Counted from the first letter of the stretch, positions 9,196 through 18,348 are shown. The stretch is DNA of 64,000 nucleotides from Syntrophaceae bacterium UBA6078 (GCA_002428735.1 DIXO01000037.1:38282-102281); one strand, 5' to 3'. Notes: a model not told the origin generated them from the letters alone. Program-made: numbers and translations.

Positions 9196-10647
9196 TTACT
9201 TGGGCGGAGCCGTCTCCTGTGGGTCCACCTCGATGGTTACCTCAGCCGCAGGGCGCTCTCCTCCCGCAAAGCGGACCGCAGAGGGGGCGACGAGTTGCCG
9301 TGTGAGGGTTGTCGTGGCGGTGATTTCGCGGAGATTGATCGGTTCCGTCGTGATTTTAATCTGTTTCAAGTTTTTCCTAGGCGCCTTGATCTGGACCGAG
9401 GCGGGAGAGACGGTAACCTTCCCGAGCACCAGCCCTTTCGGAAGGGAACCGGAGAGGCGGACATCGATGGGGGTTTCGGCCTGGACAAGCATATGGGCTA
9501 CGAACTGCATCTTGTTCGGATTGACGTCGACAATCGTGACATTCGAAGGATGTTGAATGTTGGCATTTCCCAGAGGCATTTCCTGGCGCCCTTCCTTGAC
9601 GCCGGTCATATCCAGGGTGACACTCAGCGATTCCTCCTTGAGAAGCCCGAACGCCTGTTTCGATCCCATCAGGGTTATCGTTGCTTCCTTCGGTTTTTGT
9701 TCCTCAATGATCCAGTCCGGAGGGAGATTCCGGTACACGATGGGCCTGACGTAATCGCGCCTGATGCTCTCGGTCTGATACCCGAAGGCGAGCCACAGTC
9801 CGCAGGCGAGCAGGATGGCGATTGCCTTCTCCGCCCAGCTTTCACTGATCCATCGCAGCCAGCCCCCTTTCTCCGGGGCGGTCTCTTGATAGAGTTGCTC
9901 GAGGATGGGGAGCAGATCTCCCGGATGGTGAAGCCGTATGAGGGACCCTTCTCGAACGATGGAGACGGTTCCGCGCTCTTCGGAGACGACGATGCAAAAG
10001 GCGTCGCACCGTTCAGACAGGCCCAGCGCCGCCGTGTGGCGAAGTCCCAGATTTCCGATTTTCCCGGTATTTACCGAAAGGGGAAGGTGGCAGCCGAACC
10101 GGGTGATGTACCCGTCTTCAATGATAACAGCCCCGTCGTGCCCTATGGAATGAGGATCGAAGATGCTTTCAAGGATTGCCTCGCTCAACGTTCCGTCCAG
10201 ATCGAAGCCTCCCTTGAGATGGCGGTCCAGGAAATCTTCCCGCTTGAGAACGATGAGCGCGCCCCGTCGATTCTGTATCAGCCGGGTGACCGCGTTGTTG
10301 ATAATTTCGGCGCTCCGGAGGGGCTGTGTGTCGAAAGCCCCTTTTCTAAAAAACCTCCAGGTGGCGAGGCGTTCAAAGAATCGCCGGATATCTTCCTGAA
10401 AAATAATAATCAGGGCGATGGCGAGGATGGCGAAGAACCCCTGGAGAGCGTATTCGGTCAGGTACAGGTGAAAAATCCGGGCGGCGGCATATACACCCGC
10501 GAGTATAAACACCCCGATGAGGACGAAGCGCGATGCTGTTTTTTTGAACCATATAAGGGCGATGTACACGAATATGGAGATGATGGCGATATCCAGAAGA
10601 TCGAAAATTCGTATGCTTTTAAGGAGTTGGATGAAATAATCTTCCAT
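9196..10647 (-). CDS. cdaA: Diadenylate cyclase (CdaA-type) fused to a YbbR domain
   Basis: Makes c-di-AMP from two ATP. 483 residues. Three N-terminal membrane helices (about 12-80) precede a DAC domain (about 85-245) and then, unusually for CdaA, a further helix (about 275-293) and a YbbR region (about 295-470). In many bacteria CdaA and its regulator CdaR/YbbR are separate adjacent genes; here they are one chain. The DGA substrate motif is intact (HDGAVIIEDGY). The usual RHR motif reads LGLRHTAALG, so its last Arg is Thr. It is divergent from a DHH/DHHA1 phosphodiesterase gene 273 bp away. The fold assignment is firm; activity with RHT is uncertain. Confidence 0.88.
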   Translation of the reverse strand: MEDYFIQLLKSIRIFDLLDIAIISIFVYIALIWFKKTASRFVLIGVFILAGVYAAARIFHLYLTEYALQGFFAILAIALIIIFQEDIRRFFERLATWRFFRKGAFDTQPLRSAEIINNAVTRLIQNRRGALIVLKREDFLDRHLKGGFDLDGTLSEAILESIFDPHSIGHDGAVIIEDGYITRFGCHLPLSVNTGKIGNLGLRHTAALGLSERCDAFCIVVSEERGTVSIVREGSLIRLHHPGDLLPILEQLYQETAPEKGGWLRWISESWAEKAIAILLACGLWLAFGYQTESIRRDYVRPIVYRNLPPDWIIEEQKPKEATITLMGSKQAFGLLKEESLSVTLDMTGVKEGRQEMPLGNANIQHPSNVTIVDVNPNKMQFVAHMLVQAETPIDVRLSGSLPKGLVLGKVTVSPASVQIKAPRKNLKQIKITTEPINLREITATTTLTRQLVAPSAVRFAGGERPAAEVTIEVDPQETAPPK

Positions 10648-10920
10648 GGCACCCTGCTCTTATATGTTTGAAACGAAGCTGTGGCTCCGCGCCTGATGAT
10701 CCCGAAACCTGAAAAGTCTGCCCGTCATGGACGTGCCTATGCTAAGTATGTGTAATACATGAGGGGTGCCTTTGGCAATATCTTTCTTCAACGCGTCTTG
10801 AATTTGATGTTCATATCGTGTTAGTAAGAGGCGCGGTTGAGCAGTGTGCCGCGGAGCGGGCGCGATCGCCGCCATTCCGGATCTTCATCCGGGATACTCC
10901 CGGCCAAAGGATGAAACGGT
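10648..10920. promoter_or_regulatory. Divergent control region between cdaA and the DHH gene
   Basis: This 273-bp spacer separates two outward-facing genes and must hold both promoters. A clean hairpin CCGGAT-CTTC-ATCCGG lies at about 10876-10891, within 45 bp of the DHH start, and AAAGGA follows as its probable ribosome site. It does not resemble the ydaO c-di-AMP riboswitch as far as I can judge. Confidence 0.4.
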
Positions 10921-11979
10921 ATGTCGGTCTCAAAAGCAAACGTCCAGGAAAATCCCGCAAAGAAGATGCTCTCTGTGGTCGGGCAGAAGAGGGCCATTCT
11001 GATCATGTGTCACAACAACCCCGATCCCGACACGATCGCGTCAGCAGCCGCCTTGAAACACCTCTTCGCTCATGCCCTCCGCCGCAAGGCGGTTATCGGG
11101 TATGCCGGGACGATCGGCCGGGCCGAAAACCGCCAGCTCGTCCGGCGCCTGAAGGTTGATATGGTACGGACGGACAAACTGAATTTCAGCAAATTCTCGG
11201 TCATCGCCCTTGTGGACAGTCAGCCCCACAGCGGCAACAATGCCATCCCCCGTGAGGTCATGCCCGACATCGTCATCGATCACCACCCCCTACGGCGGGA
11301 CACCACACGGTGTACCTTTTATGATGTCCGCCCCCACTACGGCAGCTCTTCGACGATCCTGACGGAATACCTGCGGGAACTCGACCTGACCGTGGACCGC
11401 AAACTTGCCACCGCCCTCTACTACGGATTGAAGACCGATACGAACGGTCTCAGCCGTTCCGTCACAAAGGCCGATCTGGACGCCTTCAATTATCTCTTCC
11501 CCAAGGTCGCGCCCCGGACCCTGGCGGGAATCGAAAATCCGAGCATACCAAAATCCTATTACCTGAAGTTTGCCGACGCGATCGCCCGCTCGGTTCAATA
11601 CGATGATGTGATGATTTCCAACATGGGCACCCTGTATAATCCCGACGTGACTGCGGAGATGGCCGATTTTCTGCTGCGGATGGAAGGAGTGCGCTGGACG
11701 CTCTGCATGGGAGAATACAAGGAGTATCTTCTCCTCTCGGTTCGAACCTCCCGGCGGGGGATGATGGCGGGCAAGGTTGCTCTGAGGATTGTCAAGAGTC
11801 TTGGCACGGGCGGCGGGCATGAAAAGGTGGCCGGCGGAAAGATCAGCCTCAAGGGCCTGAAACCCGAGGAGCGGGCGCAGGTGGCGAAAAAGGTAACCGA
11901 TCGTTTTCTCAAGCTGCTTGATGTGCAGGACCACGAAGGGAAACCGCTCACCGCGGCACCGCCCGCGGATCCCCGGTAA
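10921..11979 (+). CDS. DHH/DHHA1 family phosphoesterase (NrnA/PDE-like)
   Basis: A 352-residue cytoplasmic metal-dependent phosphodiesterase. The N-terminal DHH domain shows HNNPDPDTIASA (metal site 1, near residue 31), ALVDSQPHSG and DHHPLRRD near residue 120. The C-terminal DHHA1 domain ends with GTGGGHEKVAGGKISL. Family members hydrolyse nanoRNA, pAp or linear and cyclic dinucleotides. Its position opposite a c-di-AMP synthase makes turnover of c-di-AMP or pApA a plausible role, though this is inference. No sensory PAS/GGDEF part (as in GdpP) is present, so it is the stand-alone type. Confidence 0.85.
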   Translation: MSVSKANVQENPAKKMLSVVGQKRAILIMCHNNPDPDTIASAAALKHLFAHALRRKAVIGYAGTIGRAENRQLVRRLKVDMVRTDKLNFSKFSVIALVDSQPHSGNNAIPREVMPDIVIDHHPLRRDTTRCTFYDVRPHYGSSSTILTEYLRELDLTVDRKLATALYYGLKTDTNGLSRSVTKADLDAFNYLFPKVAPRTLAGIENPSIPKSYYLKFADAIARSVQYDDVMISNMGTLYNPDVTAEMADFLLRMEGVRWTLCMGEYKEYLLLSVRTSRRGMMAGKVALRIVKSLGTGGGHEKVAGGKISLKGLKPEERAQVAKKVTDRFLKLLDVQDHEGKPLTAAPPADPR

Positions 11980-12089
11980 CGGTTTTTTCGCGCCATCGAC
12001 GATCCGCCGTTTGGAGGGACACGGCCGGGCCGGAAAGTGGCGCGGTAATATCGATTCAGGATGATACTAATTTTTCCATAAGGAGTGAC

Positions 12090-12878
12090 ATGATGCACGG
12101 TTCCGGAAAGGTTGCCATCGTTACGGGCTCCTCGCGGGGAGTCGGCGCCGCGACGGCCAGGATGCTCGCGGAAAAGGGGTACAACGTCGTTATCAACTAT
12201 TCGAAGAGCGCCAAAGAGGCTGAAGAGGTGGCTGAAAGCTGCCGGGTGCTGGGCGCGGAGACCCTGCTGTGCCGGGCGAATGTGGCCGCCGATGAGGACT
12301 GCCGCAGGATGGCGGCGGAGACGATAGACAAGTGGGGGCGGATCGACGCCCTGGTCAACAACGCCGGCACCAGTAAATTCTGCGACCATGACGATCTGGA
12401 AGGACTCACGGGGGAAGACTTCCTTCACATATACGAAGTCAACGTGGTGGGCCCCTATCAGATGGTGAGGGCCGTGGTTCCCCACATGAAAGAGATCGGA
12501 AACGGCGCGATCGTCAATGTGGCCTCCATTTCCGGCTTGACCGGGGTCGGGAGTTCCGTCGCCTATGCCGCTTCAAAGGGGGCCTTGATCACCATGACCC
12601 TTTCACTGGCCCGTGTTCTCGGTCCTGAGATCCGCATGAACGCCGTCTGTCCCGGGCTTATCCAGGGGGACTGGCTCCGGGAAGGGATGGGCACGGAGAA
12701 ATATGAAGCGGCCGTACGGTACTGGGAAAAGAAATCGCCGCTCCGGATGACGGCAACCCCGGAGACGGTTGCCGAAACAATCCTCTACTTCATCACGGGG
12801 GCCCCGCTGATCACCGGCGAAACGCTGATCCTCGACGGCGGTGGCCATCTGGCGATGACGCCCATGGGACGGACCTAG
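12090..12878 (+). CDS. SDR-family NAD(P)-dependent oxidoreductase
   Basis: A 262-residue classical short-chain dehydrogenase, similar in layout to FabG-like 3-oxoacyl reductases. The cofactor loop TGSSRGVGAA is at residue 10, NNAGTS near residue 90, the catalytic Ser in ASISG and the YAASK pair near residue 157. It ends with the usual ITGETLILDGGGHL. The leader AAGGAG-TGAC precedes two adjacent ATG codons (12090 and 12093). Being alone between a DHH gene and a GIY-YIG gene, its substrate cannot be named. Confidence 0.85.
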   Translation: MMHGSGKVAIVTGSSRGVGAATARMLAEKGYNVVINYSKSAKEAEEVAESCRVLGAETLLCRANVAADEDCRRMAAETIDKWGRIDALVNNAGTSKFCDHDDLEGLTGEDFLHIYEVNVVGPYQMVRAVVPHMKEIGNGAIVNVASISGLTGVGSSVAYAASKGALITMTLSLARVLGPEIRMNAVCPGLIQGDWLREGMGTEKYEAAVRYWEKKSPLRMTATPETVAETILYFITGAPLITGETLILDGGGHLAMTPMGRT

Positions 12879-12923
12879 AGGGCGGCGGTACGGTCCCGCT
12901 GGCCGGTTTTTCGATGGCATTCT

Positions 12924-13214
12924 ATGGCGATCTGGCATGTCTATATGATCCGGTGCGGGAATGGAAGCCTCTATACGGGGATTACCACCGATGTGGGGCG
13001 CCGTTTCTCCGAACATCAGGCGGCGGGTCCCCGGGCAGCGCGGTACCTGAAGGGAAGGGGGCCGCTCAGCCTCGTTCTTGCCGCGGAAACGGGAGACCGC
13101 GCGACGGCGTTGCGGGTGGAGCGCAGCATCAAGGGTTTGTCCCGGACGCGAAAGGAGCGGCTCATACAAAACCCCTCGTCTCTGGGGACGATCATTGACA
13201 CCCTGGCAGTATAA
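12924..13214 (+). CDS. GIY-YIG nuclease superfamily protein (YhbQ-like)
   Basis: A 96-residue single-domain protein. HVYMIRCGNGSLYTGITTDV carries the GIY-YIG-like strands, with RRFSEHQ supplying the Arg and His, and a downstream Glu in VERSIKGLSRTRKE completes the site. Such small proteins are structure-selective DNA nucleases or are uncharacterised. The gene ends 53 bp from a convergent gene. The start is the first ATG matching family length; the Shine-Dalgarno is weak. Confidence 0.85.
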   Translation: MAIWHVYMIRCGNGSLYTGITTDVGRRFSEHQAAGPRAARYLKGRGPLSLVLAAETGDRATALRVERSIKGLSRTRKERLIQNPSSLGTIIDTLAV

Positions 13215-13267
13215 TAAACTCCTTTCTCTGCGTGTATCCGGTAGAGTTATTTCATCACCGGACGTGT

Positions 13268-13996
13268 TCACCGTTCAGGAACGCTTATTAACATTCCCGA
13301 AAACACCGTATCGAAGTCGCGGCGCGCCTCGCCTTTCAAACCGTCTCTGACCTTCCGGGGTTCATTGGCGATGTCCCCCATGATGGTTTCCAGATTTTCC
13401 AGCGTGCTGTCGATTCGATTGCCGACGCGGCGGGTGAGTATGCCGGAAAAGAGCCTCATCACCAGCCGTGAAATGCCGTTATCCCCCCGCATGAAGACGG
13501 CTGCCTCTCCCGACAGGGTGCTGCCGTCCCCGGTATACGCAAGAACGATAACGCCGTCGGCAGTGAAAAAAGAGGGGATCGCCCAGTGATTAAAATTCCC
13601 CGTGCCGTAAAAGGTCCTTGTGTTGCCGGACCGATCGATCTGACTGAAATCGCCATTGATTCCCGACGAATCGGAGACGTGAAATCCGGTCGCCGTCCTG
13701 GTGACCGTGTAGAGGGGCTGCAACCCGCAGGATGTCCAGATCTCTGCCATAAGGCAGGGATTGTCCAGGACCCTGTTCCATATTTCCCGGGCAGCATCCA
13801 TGGCAAATGTTCGCCGGCAGGTGACGGTGGGGGTCATGATAACTGCGTCGGCAGAGGGCTCGTACGCCTGAATCCGCGGCGCGGCGCACAGAATAAGAAC
13901 AACGGTGATAACCGGCAGGAGCTGTTTCAGCCATCCCCGCGGTACTCCGTTGCCTTTGCCAGATCTTCGAACAGTTCCATATGTTTTCCTTGACAT
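13268..13996 (-). CDS. Secreted protein of unknown function
   Basis: About 242 residues from the chosen ATG. The N-terminus is basic then hydrophobic (LKQLLPVITVVLILCAAPRIQA), a good Sec signal peptide cut before YEPS. The mature part includes WNRVLDNPCLMAEIW near residue 70, GLQPLYTVTRTATGFHVSD and a Thr/Gly-rich middle; the fold might be SRPBCC/START-like, but I do not recognise it. A longer upstream frame exists but would bury the signal peptide. It is divergent from a second secreted unknown, with which it shares a 148-bp control region. Confidence 0.65.
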   Translation of the reverse strand: MSRKTYGTVRRSGKGNGVPRGWLKQLLPVITVVLILCAAPRIQAYEPSADAVIMTPTVTCRRTFAMDAAREIWNRVLDNPCLMAEIWTSCGLQPLYTVTRTATGFHVSDSSGINGDFSQIDRSGNTRTFYGTGNFNHWAIPSFFTADGVIVLAYTGDGSTLSGEAAVFMRGDNGISRLVMRLFSGILTRRVGNRIDSTLENLETIMGDIANEPRKVRDGLKGEARRDFDTVFSGMLISVPER

Positions 13997-14056
13997 TTTC
14001 TTTTGAGCTGCTATAATCCCACTACTTGTTTTTACATACGAAGAGATTTTCACCCC

Positions 14057-14094
14057 GGAACCGCGCCATGGGGTACACTGTAGCGGCCGGTTCC
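14057..14094. promoter_or_regulatory. Inverted repeat in divergent promoter region
   Basis: GGAACCG (14057-14063) and CGGTTCC (14088-14094) form a 7-bp inverted repeat with a 24-bp centre between the two divergent secreted-protein genes. It could be an operator. A possible -10 (TATAAT-like, minus strand) lies near 14010-14020. Confidence 0.3.
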
Positions 14095-14144
14095 GTGCCG
14101 AACCAACGTATTCTGTAAAGAGAATATCACAAGGGGGTATTACC

Positions 14145-14738
14145 ATGAAACATTTTCTGAAAAATCCTCGCAGGGGGATATATTTCATGGCATCGGTTGC
14201 CGTTATCATGTCTCTGTTGCTGTGTGCCGTTCCCGTTCTCGCTCAGGAACTGACGCCGGAACAGAAGATCGAGCAGGCGGCGCAGCTGGCTGCCCAGGCT
14301 GCACAGCTGGCGGAGCAGGCGGAGGCGACAGGCAATCTGGTGATGGCTCAGGAAGCGCTGGCCCTTGCTACTCAAGCCTCGAATCTTCTGAACGAAGTGG
14401 CCGCGTTTGCCGCCGATACGGGTAATACCGTCCTCGCGCAGACCGCGATGAACCAGGCCACCAGTCTTTCAACCGCGATCGGGCAGATTACCGCAACGGC
14501 GCAGTATGTTGCCGCGAACTCAACCGACGCGGCGGTTGTGAATACCGCGAATCAGATTCTATCCACGTCCGGACAGGTTCTGTCGCAGAACCAGGGGACC
14601 ATGACGCTGGCTATGAACGCGGGGGCAACTCCGCCCGGCCCTTCGGGAGAAGGGTATACGCCGCCGCCACCGCCGCCGCCTGATCCACCCGTTGTTGACC
14701 CCCCCGTCATCGATACGGGAGCGGCCAGTCCGGCATAA
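14145..14738 (+). CDS. Secreted Ala/Gln-rich protein with polyproline tail
   Basis: 197 residues of unrecognised family. A signal peptide (to about residue 36, VPVLAQ) is followed by helical Ala/Gln-rich repeats such as AAQLAAQAAQLAEQAEATGN with roughly 7-11 residue periodicity, probably a coiled coil or helical bundle. A C-terminal run of prolines (GEGYTPPPPPPPDPPVV) follows. AAGGGGG lies 7 bases before the ATG. It precedes the outer-membrane barrel gene of the polysaccharide cluster, so it may act at the envelope. Confidence 0.7.
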   Translation: MKHFLKNPRRGIYFMASVAVIMSLLLCAVPVLAQELTPEQKIEQAAQLAAQAAQLAEQAEATGNLVMAQEALALATQASNLLNEVAAFAADTGNTVLAQTAMNQATSLSTAIGQITATAQYVAANSTDAAVVNTANQILSTSGQVLSQNQGTMTLAMNAGATPPGPSGEGYTPPPPPPPDPPVVDPPVIDTGAASPA

Positions 14739-14899
14739 CATCACGCCGCATTATGTGGAAAACAAAGAGTATGGCCGCAAGGCTGTACGACTGAGCCTCA
14801 TCATTCCGATGCAACATGTGCCGCGTGGCAGGATCGGCCATTCGGAGGCACACGGCACGATGGTTGTTTTTTGAGGAGGTTCCGGAAGGAGGGCAGAGA

Positions 14900-16126
14900 G
14901 TGTCAGTGAAGAAACACCCCGTTGTTTTTATTCTCGTCATAGTGTTCGCATTATATTTGTGTGTCGGCGGCGTGCAGGCCGCGCGCATTATCATCAAACC
15001 CCGGGTGGTAACCAGCTGGCAGTCGGACAGCAACTTCTTCAAGGCGGAAACCGGGGAGAGAGAGGTGTTTACCTATCTCCTCCAGCCGGGGATTGATCTG
15101 GGCTTCGAGACGGCGAAAACAAATCTCGTTTTCAACTACACCTTGAACGCATCGTATTACGATGATCAAGATACCGTCCCTGCGGGCGAGAAGAACGCGA
15201 ACGAGGACGATTTTATCGGACACACCGCTCTTTTCAAGGCCCGGCACCGCCTCTTTGACCGGCTTCTTATCGGGCTGGACGAATCCTACATGAAAACCCG
15301 CGACGCGGGGGATTCCGATGATTTGAGTAACAGCGTGGACAGGAATAAATATACCATTAACCGGGTAAGCCCCATGCTGTTCTATGACTTCGGAGAGAAA
15401 TTCACGGCGGGGCTTCGCTACCGGAACACCGAGACCAATTATTCGGAGGGAACCAACGAGGATTCCAGCGAACACCGGGGCATATTCGATCTGATATACA
15501 ATCTGACGCGCACCGAATCCCTTGATCTCGAGTACCAGCACTGGGAGCGGAGTTACGACAAGACCACCTCCGATTACACCTCGGACCAGATAAAGCTGAT
15601 TTTCAGGAAACAGTTTCAATACGCGATGTTGGAGGTGGGGGGCGGATACCACGAACGCGATTTTGACCAGACAGGGCTGGACACGATCGATACTTTTGCG
15701 TACCGTGTCGCCCTCAATTTCCAGAACCCTCCCGCGCCGGATGCCAGGCCGAAAACCTGGCTCGATCTTTCCGCTACCATGAATTTCAACGACCAGGGTC
15801 TTTCGGACAGCTATTACACGGCCCATCGCTTTTCTCTGGATGTGGGGCACATCTTTCTGGAAAAGATCAAGGTGAGTGTGGGAGGCTACTATCAGAACTC
15901 CGATTACGAGCGTGAAACCGGCCTGACCCCGGGAGGCGCAACCGAATACCGCGACGATGATACCTATTACGCCTCCCTGAGCGTGGGGTATATGTTTACC
16001 GACTGGCTTACCCTCTCGCTCACCGCCGGGTATGAGGAACGGGATTCCAACCTGCAGGGCCGTGATTATGACAATGAATCCATTATGGCCAAACTGGAAT
16101 TCAGCCACGATCTCGGCGGCAGGTAA
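14900..16126 (+). CDS. Outer-membrane beta-barrel protein of exopolysaccharide cluster
   Basis: About 408 residues from GTG 14900, which follows AAGGAGGG by 6 bases; a longer frame upstream lacks a ribosome site. A signal peptide (about 1-30, ending VQAARI) is followed by alternating-residue strands typical of a barrel (for example GLRYRNTETNYSE, LDLEYQHWERSYD, LSVGYMFTDW). It ends with a strand terminating near LEFSHDLGGR. Similar barrels sit beside Wza/Wzc genes in many deltaproteobacterial EPS loci and may form the outer-membrane pore. The exact family is not certain. Confidence 0.75.
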   Translation: MSVKKHPVVFILVIVFALYLCVGGVQAARIIIKPRVVTSWQSDSNFFKAETGEREVFTYLLQPGIDLGFETAKTNLVFNYTLNASYYDDQDTVPAGEKNANEDDFIGHTALFKARHRLFDRLLIGLDESYMKTRDAGDSDDLSNSVDRNKYTINRVSPMLFYDFGEKFTAGLRYRNTETNYSEGTNEDSSEHRGIFDLIYNLTRTESLDLEYQHWERSYDKTTSDYTSDQIKLIFRKQFQYAMLEVGGGYHERDFDQTGLDTIDTFAYRVALNFQNPPAPDARPKTWLDLSATMNFNDQGLSDSYYTAHRFSLDVGHIFLEKIKVSVGGYYQNSDYERETGLTPGGATEYRDDDTYYASLSVGYMFTDWLTLSLTAGYEERDSNLQGRDYDNESIMAKLEFSHDLGGR

Positions 16127-16221
16127 CAGGCAGATCGGCTTGGCGCAGGGCACGCATGGAGAAGTGTTCTGCGCCATATTTTTTTGCGCGGAATACCGCG
16201 AACGAATCGTGTAAGGACATC

Positions 16222-16833
16222 ATGACGAATCGAGGAACAACAGGGGGTTATCGATGTATCGCCCTCCTTCTGGGCCTGCTTGCGGGCCTTCTTATATTTC
16301 CCTTCCCCGCTCTGGGACAGGAGAAGGCCAACCTGATCGGTCCCCAGGATGTGCTCACCCTGAGCATATATGCCGGCGGAGAAGAGCAGCGGAAGGTGGA
16401 CCTGACCGTCTCCAACGACGATATGATCAATGCGCCCTTCATCGGCCCCGTCAAGGCGCGGGGGCTCACGATCAGCGAACTGGAGACGTTGATAGCCGAA
16501 CTGCTCAAGAAGGATTATTTCGTCGATCCCCAGGTACACATACAGATCAAGGAGGGGGGATACAAGAGCCTCCAGTATTCCGTCTCGGTGGAGGGGAAAG
16601 TAACAAAGCCGGGCGTGTATGAGTACCAGCGGGGAATAACGGCCCTGAACGCCTGTCTTATGGCGGGGGGATTCGACAAGTTCGCGGCGCCCAACCGCGC
16701 CAGGATCATACGCGAAGAGGATGGCAAACAAACGGTCATCAGGATCAACCTCAACGACGTGAAGGAAGGGAAGATTCCCGATATCGAACTGAAACCGGGC
16801 GATATTGTTGTCATACCGGAAAGCTGGCTCTAA
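16222..16833 (+). CDS. Polysaccharide export protein, Wza-like (Poly_export/SLBB)
   Basis: 203 residues starting at ATG 16222 behind AAGGA. The signal peptide runs to about residue 34 (PFPALGQ). The Poly_export domain begins IGPQDVLTLSIYAGGEEQ and an SLBB domain follows (about 115-170, VEGKVTKPGVYEYQRGITALNACLMAGGF), ending LKPGDIVVIPESWL. It is shorter than E. coli Wza and lacks both a lipobox Cys and the C-terminal amphipathic helix, so the outer-membrane pore may come from the barrel protein encoded just upstream. Confidence 0.9.
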   Translation: MTNRGTTGGYRCIALLLGLLAGLLIFPFPALGQEKANLIGPQDVLTLSIYAGGEEQRKVDLTVSNDDMINAPFIGPVKARGLTISELETLIAELLKKDYFVDPQVHIQIKEGGYKSLQYSVSVEGKVTKPGVYEYQRGITALNACLMAGGFDKFAAPNRARIIREEDGKQTVIRINLNDVKEGKIPDIELKPGDIVVIPESWL

Positions 16834-16872
16834 CTTTCAGATGAAACGTACCGGGGTGGATTGAGAATAACT

Positions 16873-18348
16873 ATGCGCGCACAGGAATCGGAACAGACCT
16901 TACATCTGTCTGAATATTATCATATACTGGTAAAGCACCGGCTGATCATCATCGCCTCTCTGGTCCTGCTGGCGACCCTTACCATGCTCTTCACCTTTCA
17001 GATGAAGCCGGTTTACCGGGCCACGGCCACCATGGTGATCGAGCCGGAGCAGAGTACATCTCCCCTGACCGGCGAGAGAACCGATCATGAGAGCTACTTT
17101 TCCCAGTCTCTGACCTTCAATACCCATTTCAAGCTGATCACCTCCGACCCCGTTCTCCATAAGGTAATCCGCACCCTCAAACTGGATCAGCCCGACAGGG
17201 GGGATATCGAGGTCAGTCCCTGGCGAGTGTTTCTGGCCCAGTTCAAAAAGAACATCAACCTTCTTCTAGGCAGGGAGAAGGCCCCCCTCACCTCCCAGGA
17301 GCGGCTGGCGGGAATACTGGGAATGCTCAGAGGAAAGATAGAGATCGAGCAGGTGCGCGACACCCGGCTGTTGAAGGTAAATGTCGAGGACCACGATCCC
17401 GTCCTTGCCGGGGATATCGCCAATACCCTTGCCGAATCATATATCACCTTTAATATCGACAACCGCCTCAAGTCCTCCCGCAATACACTCAGCTGGATGA
17501 CCGATCAGTTGTATGAGGTAAAGAAGAAGCTGGAAGACGCCGAAGAAGAATTTCTGGCCTACAAGCAGGAGGCGAAGCTCTTCTCCGTCGAGGGGAAGCA
17601 GCGGGTCATTTCGCAGAAGATACAGGAATTTAACGACGCCTATCTCCAGACGAGGAACAAGCGTCTCGAACTGGACGCGAAACTCGCGGAACTGAACCGG
17701 CTCTCCGAATCGAGAGGCGATCTCATGCGTGTCCGTTCGCTCATCGACAATCCCCTCATCGACAATCTATATAATCAGCTTCTCGATGCGGAGATACAGC
17801 TCTCGGGCCGCAGCAAGGTTTACAAGGCCAAACATCCCGTCATCATCGAGCTCAATTCCAAGATAGAAAAGACCCGGAAGAGACTTGCCGAGGAACTGCA
17901 AAAGGAGATAGAAAACCTGAAGGCCGAACGCACCGTCCTCCTGTCCCGCGAACAGGTTATGGCAAAGACCATTGCCGATTTTGAGGACGAGGGCCTCGAA
18001 ACGAACCGAAAGGAACTGAAATACACTATTCTTGAGCGGAACGTGGAGACAAACAAGAAGCTCTACGATACCCTCCTCTCCCGGATCAAGGAATCGAACA
18101 TAGTGGAAAGCGGCAGCGTTTCCAACATCCGGGTGGCCGAACCCGCCGTGGTGCCGGTCGCGCCGGTGAAACCGAAGAAGAAGCTCAACCTGCTGCTCAG
18201 CATTATCTTCGGCCTGATGACGGGCGTGGGGATCGCCTTTTTGTGGGAATACGTGGACCGGTCGCTGCGGACCGAAGAAGACGTGCAGCGATATCTCGGC
18301 GTCCCCGTGCTCACCGTTGTCCCGGTGGCGGAGAAAGATAAGAAGTAA
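16873..18348 (+). CDS. Polysaccharide chain-length determinant, Wzc/Wzz periplasmic part
   Basis: About 491 residues. Two inner-membrane helices (about 25-47 and 440-460) flank a large periplasmic coiled-coil domain (Wzz at the N-terminus, GNVR-like region about 360-420 before the second helix). It controls chain length and co-polymerises the glycan for export. The cytoplasmic kinase is a separate gene that follows, as in Gram-positive CapA/CapB systems. An in-frame TTG lies 4 codons upstream; ATG 16873 was chosen. Confidence 0.9.
   Translation: MRAQESEQTLHLSEYYHILVKHRLIIIASLVLLATLTMLFTFQMKPVYRATATMVIEPEQSTSPLTGERTDHESYFSQSLTFNTHFKLITSDPVLHKVIRTLKLDQPDRGDIEVSPWRVFLAQFKKNINLLLGREKAPLTSQERLAGILGMLRGKIEIEQVRDTRLLKVNVEDHDPVLAGDIANTLAESYITFNIDNRLKSSRNTLSWMTDQLYEVKKKLEDAEEEFLAYKQEAKLFSVEGKQRVISQKIQEFNDAYLQTRNKRLELDAKLAELNRLSESRGDLMRVRSLIDNPLIDNLYNQLLDAEIQLSGRSKVYKAKHPVIIELNSKIEKTRKRLAEELQKEIENLKAERTVLLSREQVMAKTIADFEDEGLETNRKELKYTILERNVETNKKLYDTLLSRIKESNIVESGSVSNIRVAEPAVVPVAPVKPKKKLNLLLSIIFGLMTGVGIAFLWEYVDRSLRTEEDVQRYLGVPVLTVVPVAEKDKK

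Noticed and set aside
9295..10671. 458-residue open frame opposite cdaA
   Set aside because: Shadow; the minus strand encodes the full DAC and YbbR domains.
10800..10920. c-di-AMP ydaO riboswitch before the DHH gene
   Set aside because: Only a simple hairpin is visible; the long conserved ydaO core is absent.
14739..14899. c-di-GMP (GEMM) riboswitch before the barrel gene
   Set aside because: A GCCGCAAGGC hairpin is present, but the conserved GEMM core and tetraloop receptor could not be matched.
14951..16177. 408-residue open frame on the minus strand
   Set aside because: Antisense shadow of the beta-barrel gene; no family motif, and the plus-strand frame has a signal peptide, ribosome site and barrel pattern.
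16187..16200. Terminator between barrel and Wza-like genes
   Set aside because: The CGCGG-AATA-CCGCG hairpin has its T-run on the wrong side for either strand.
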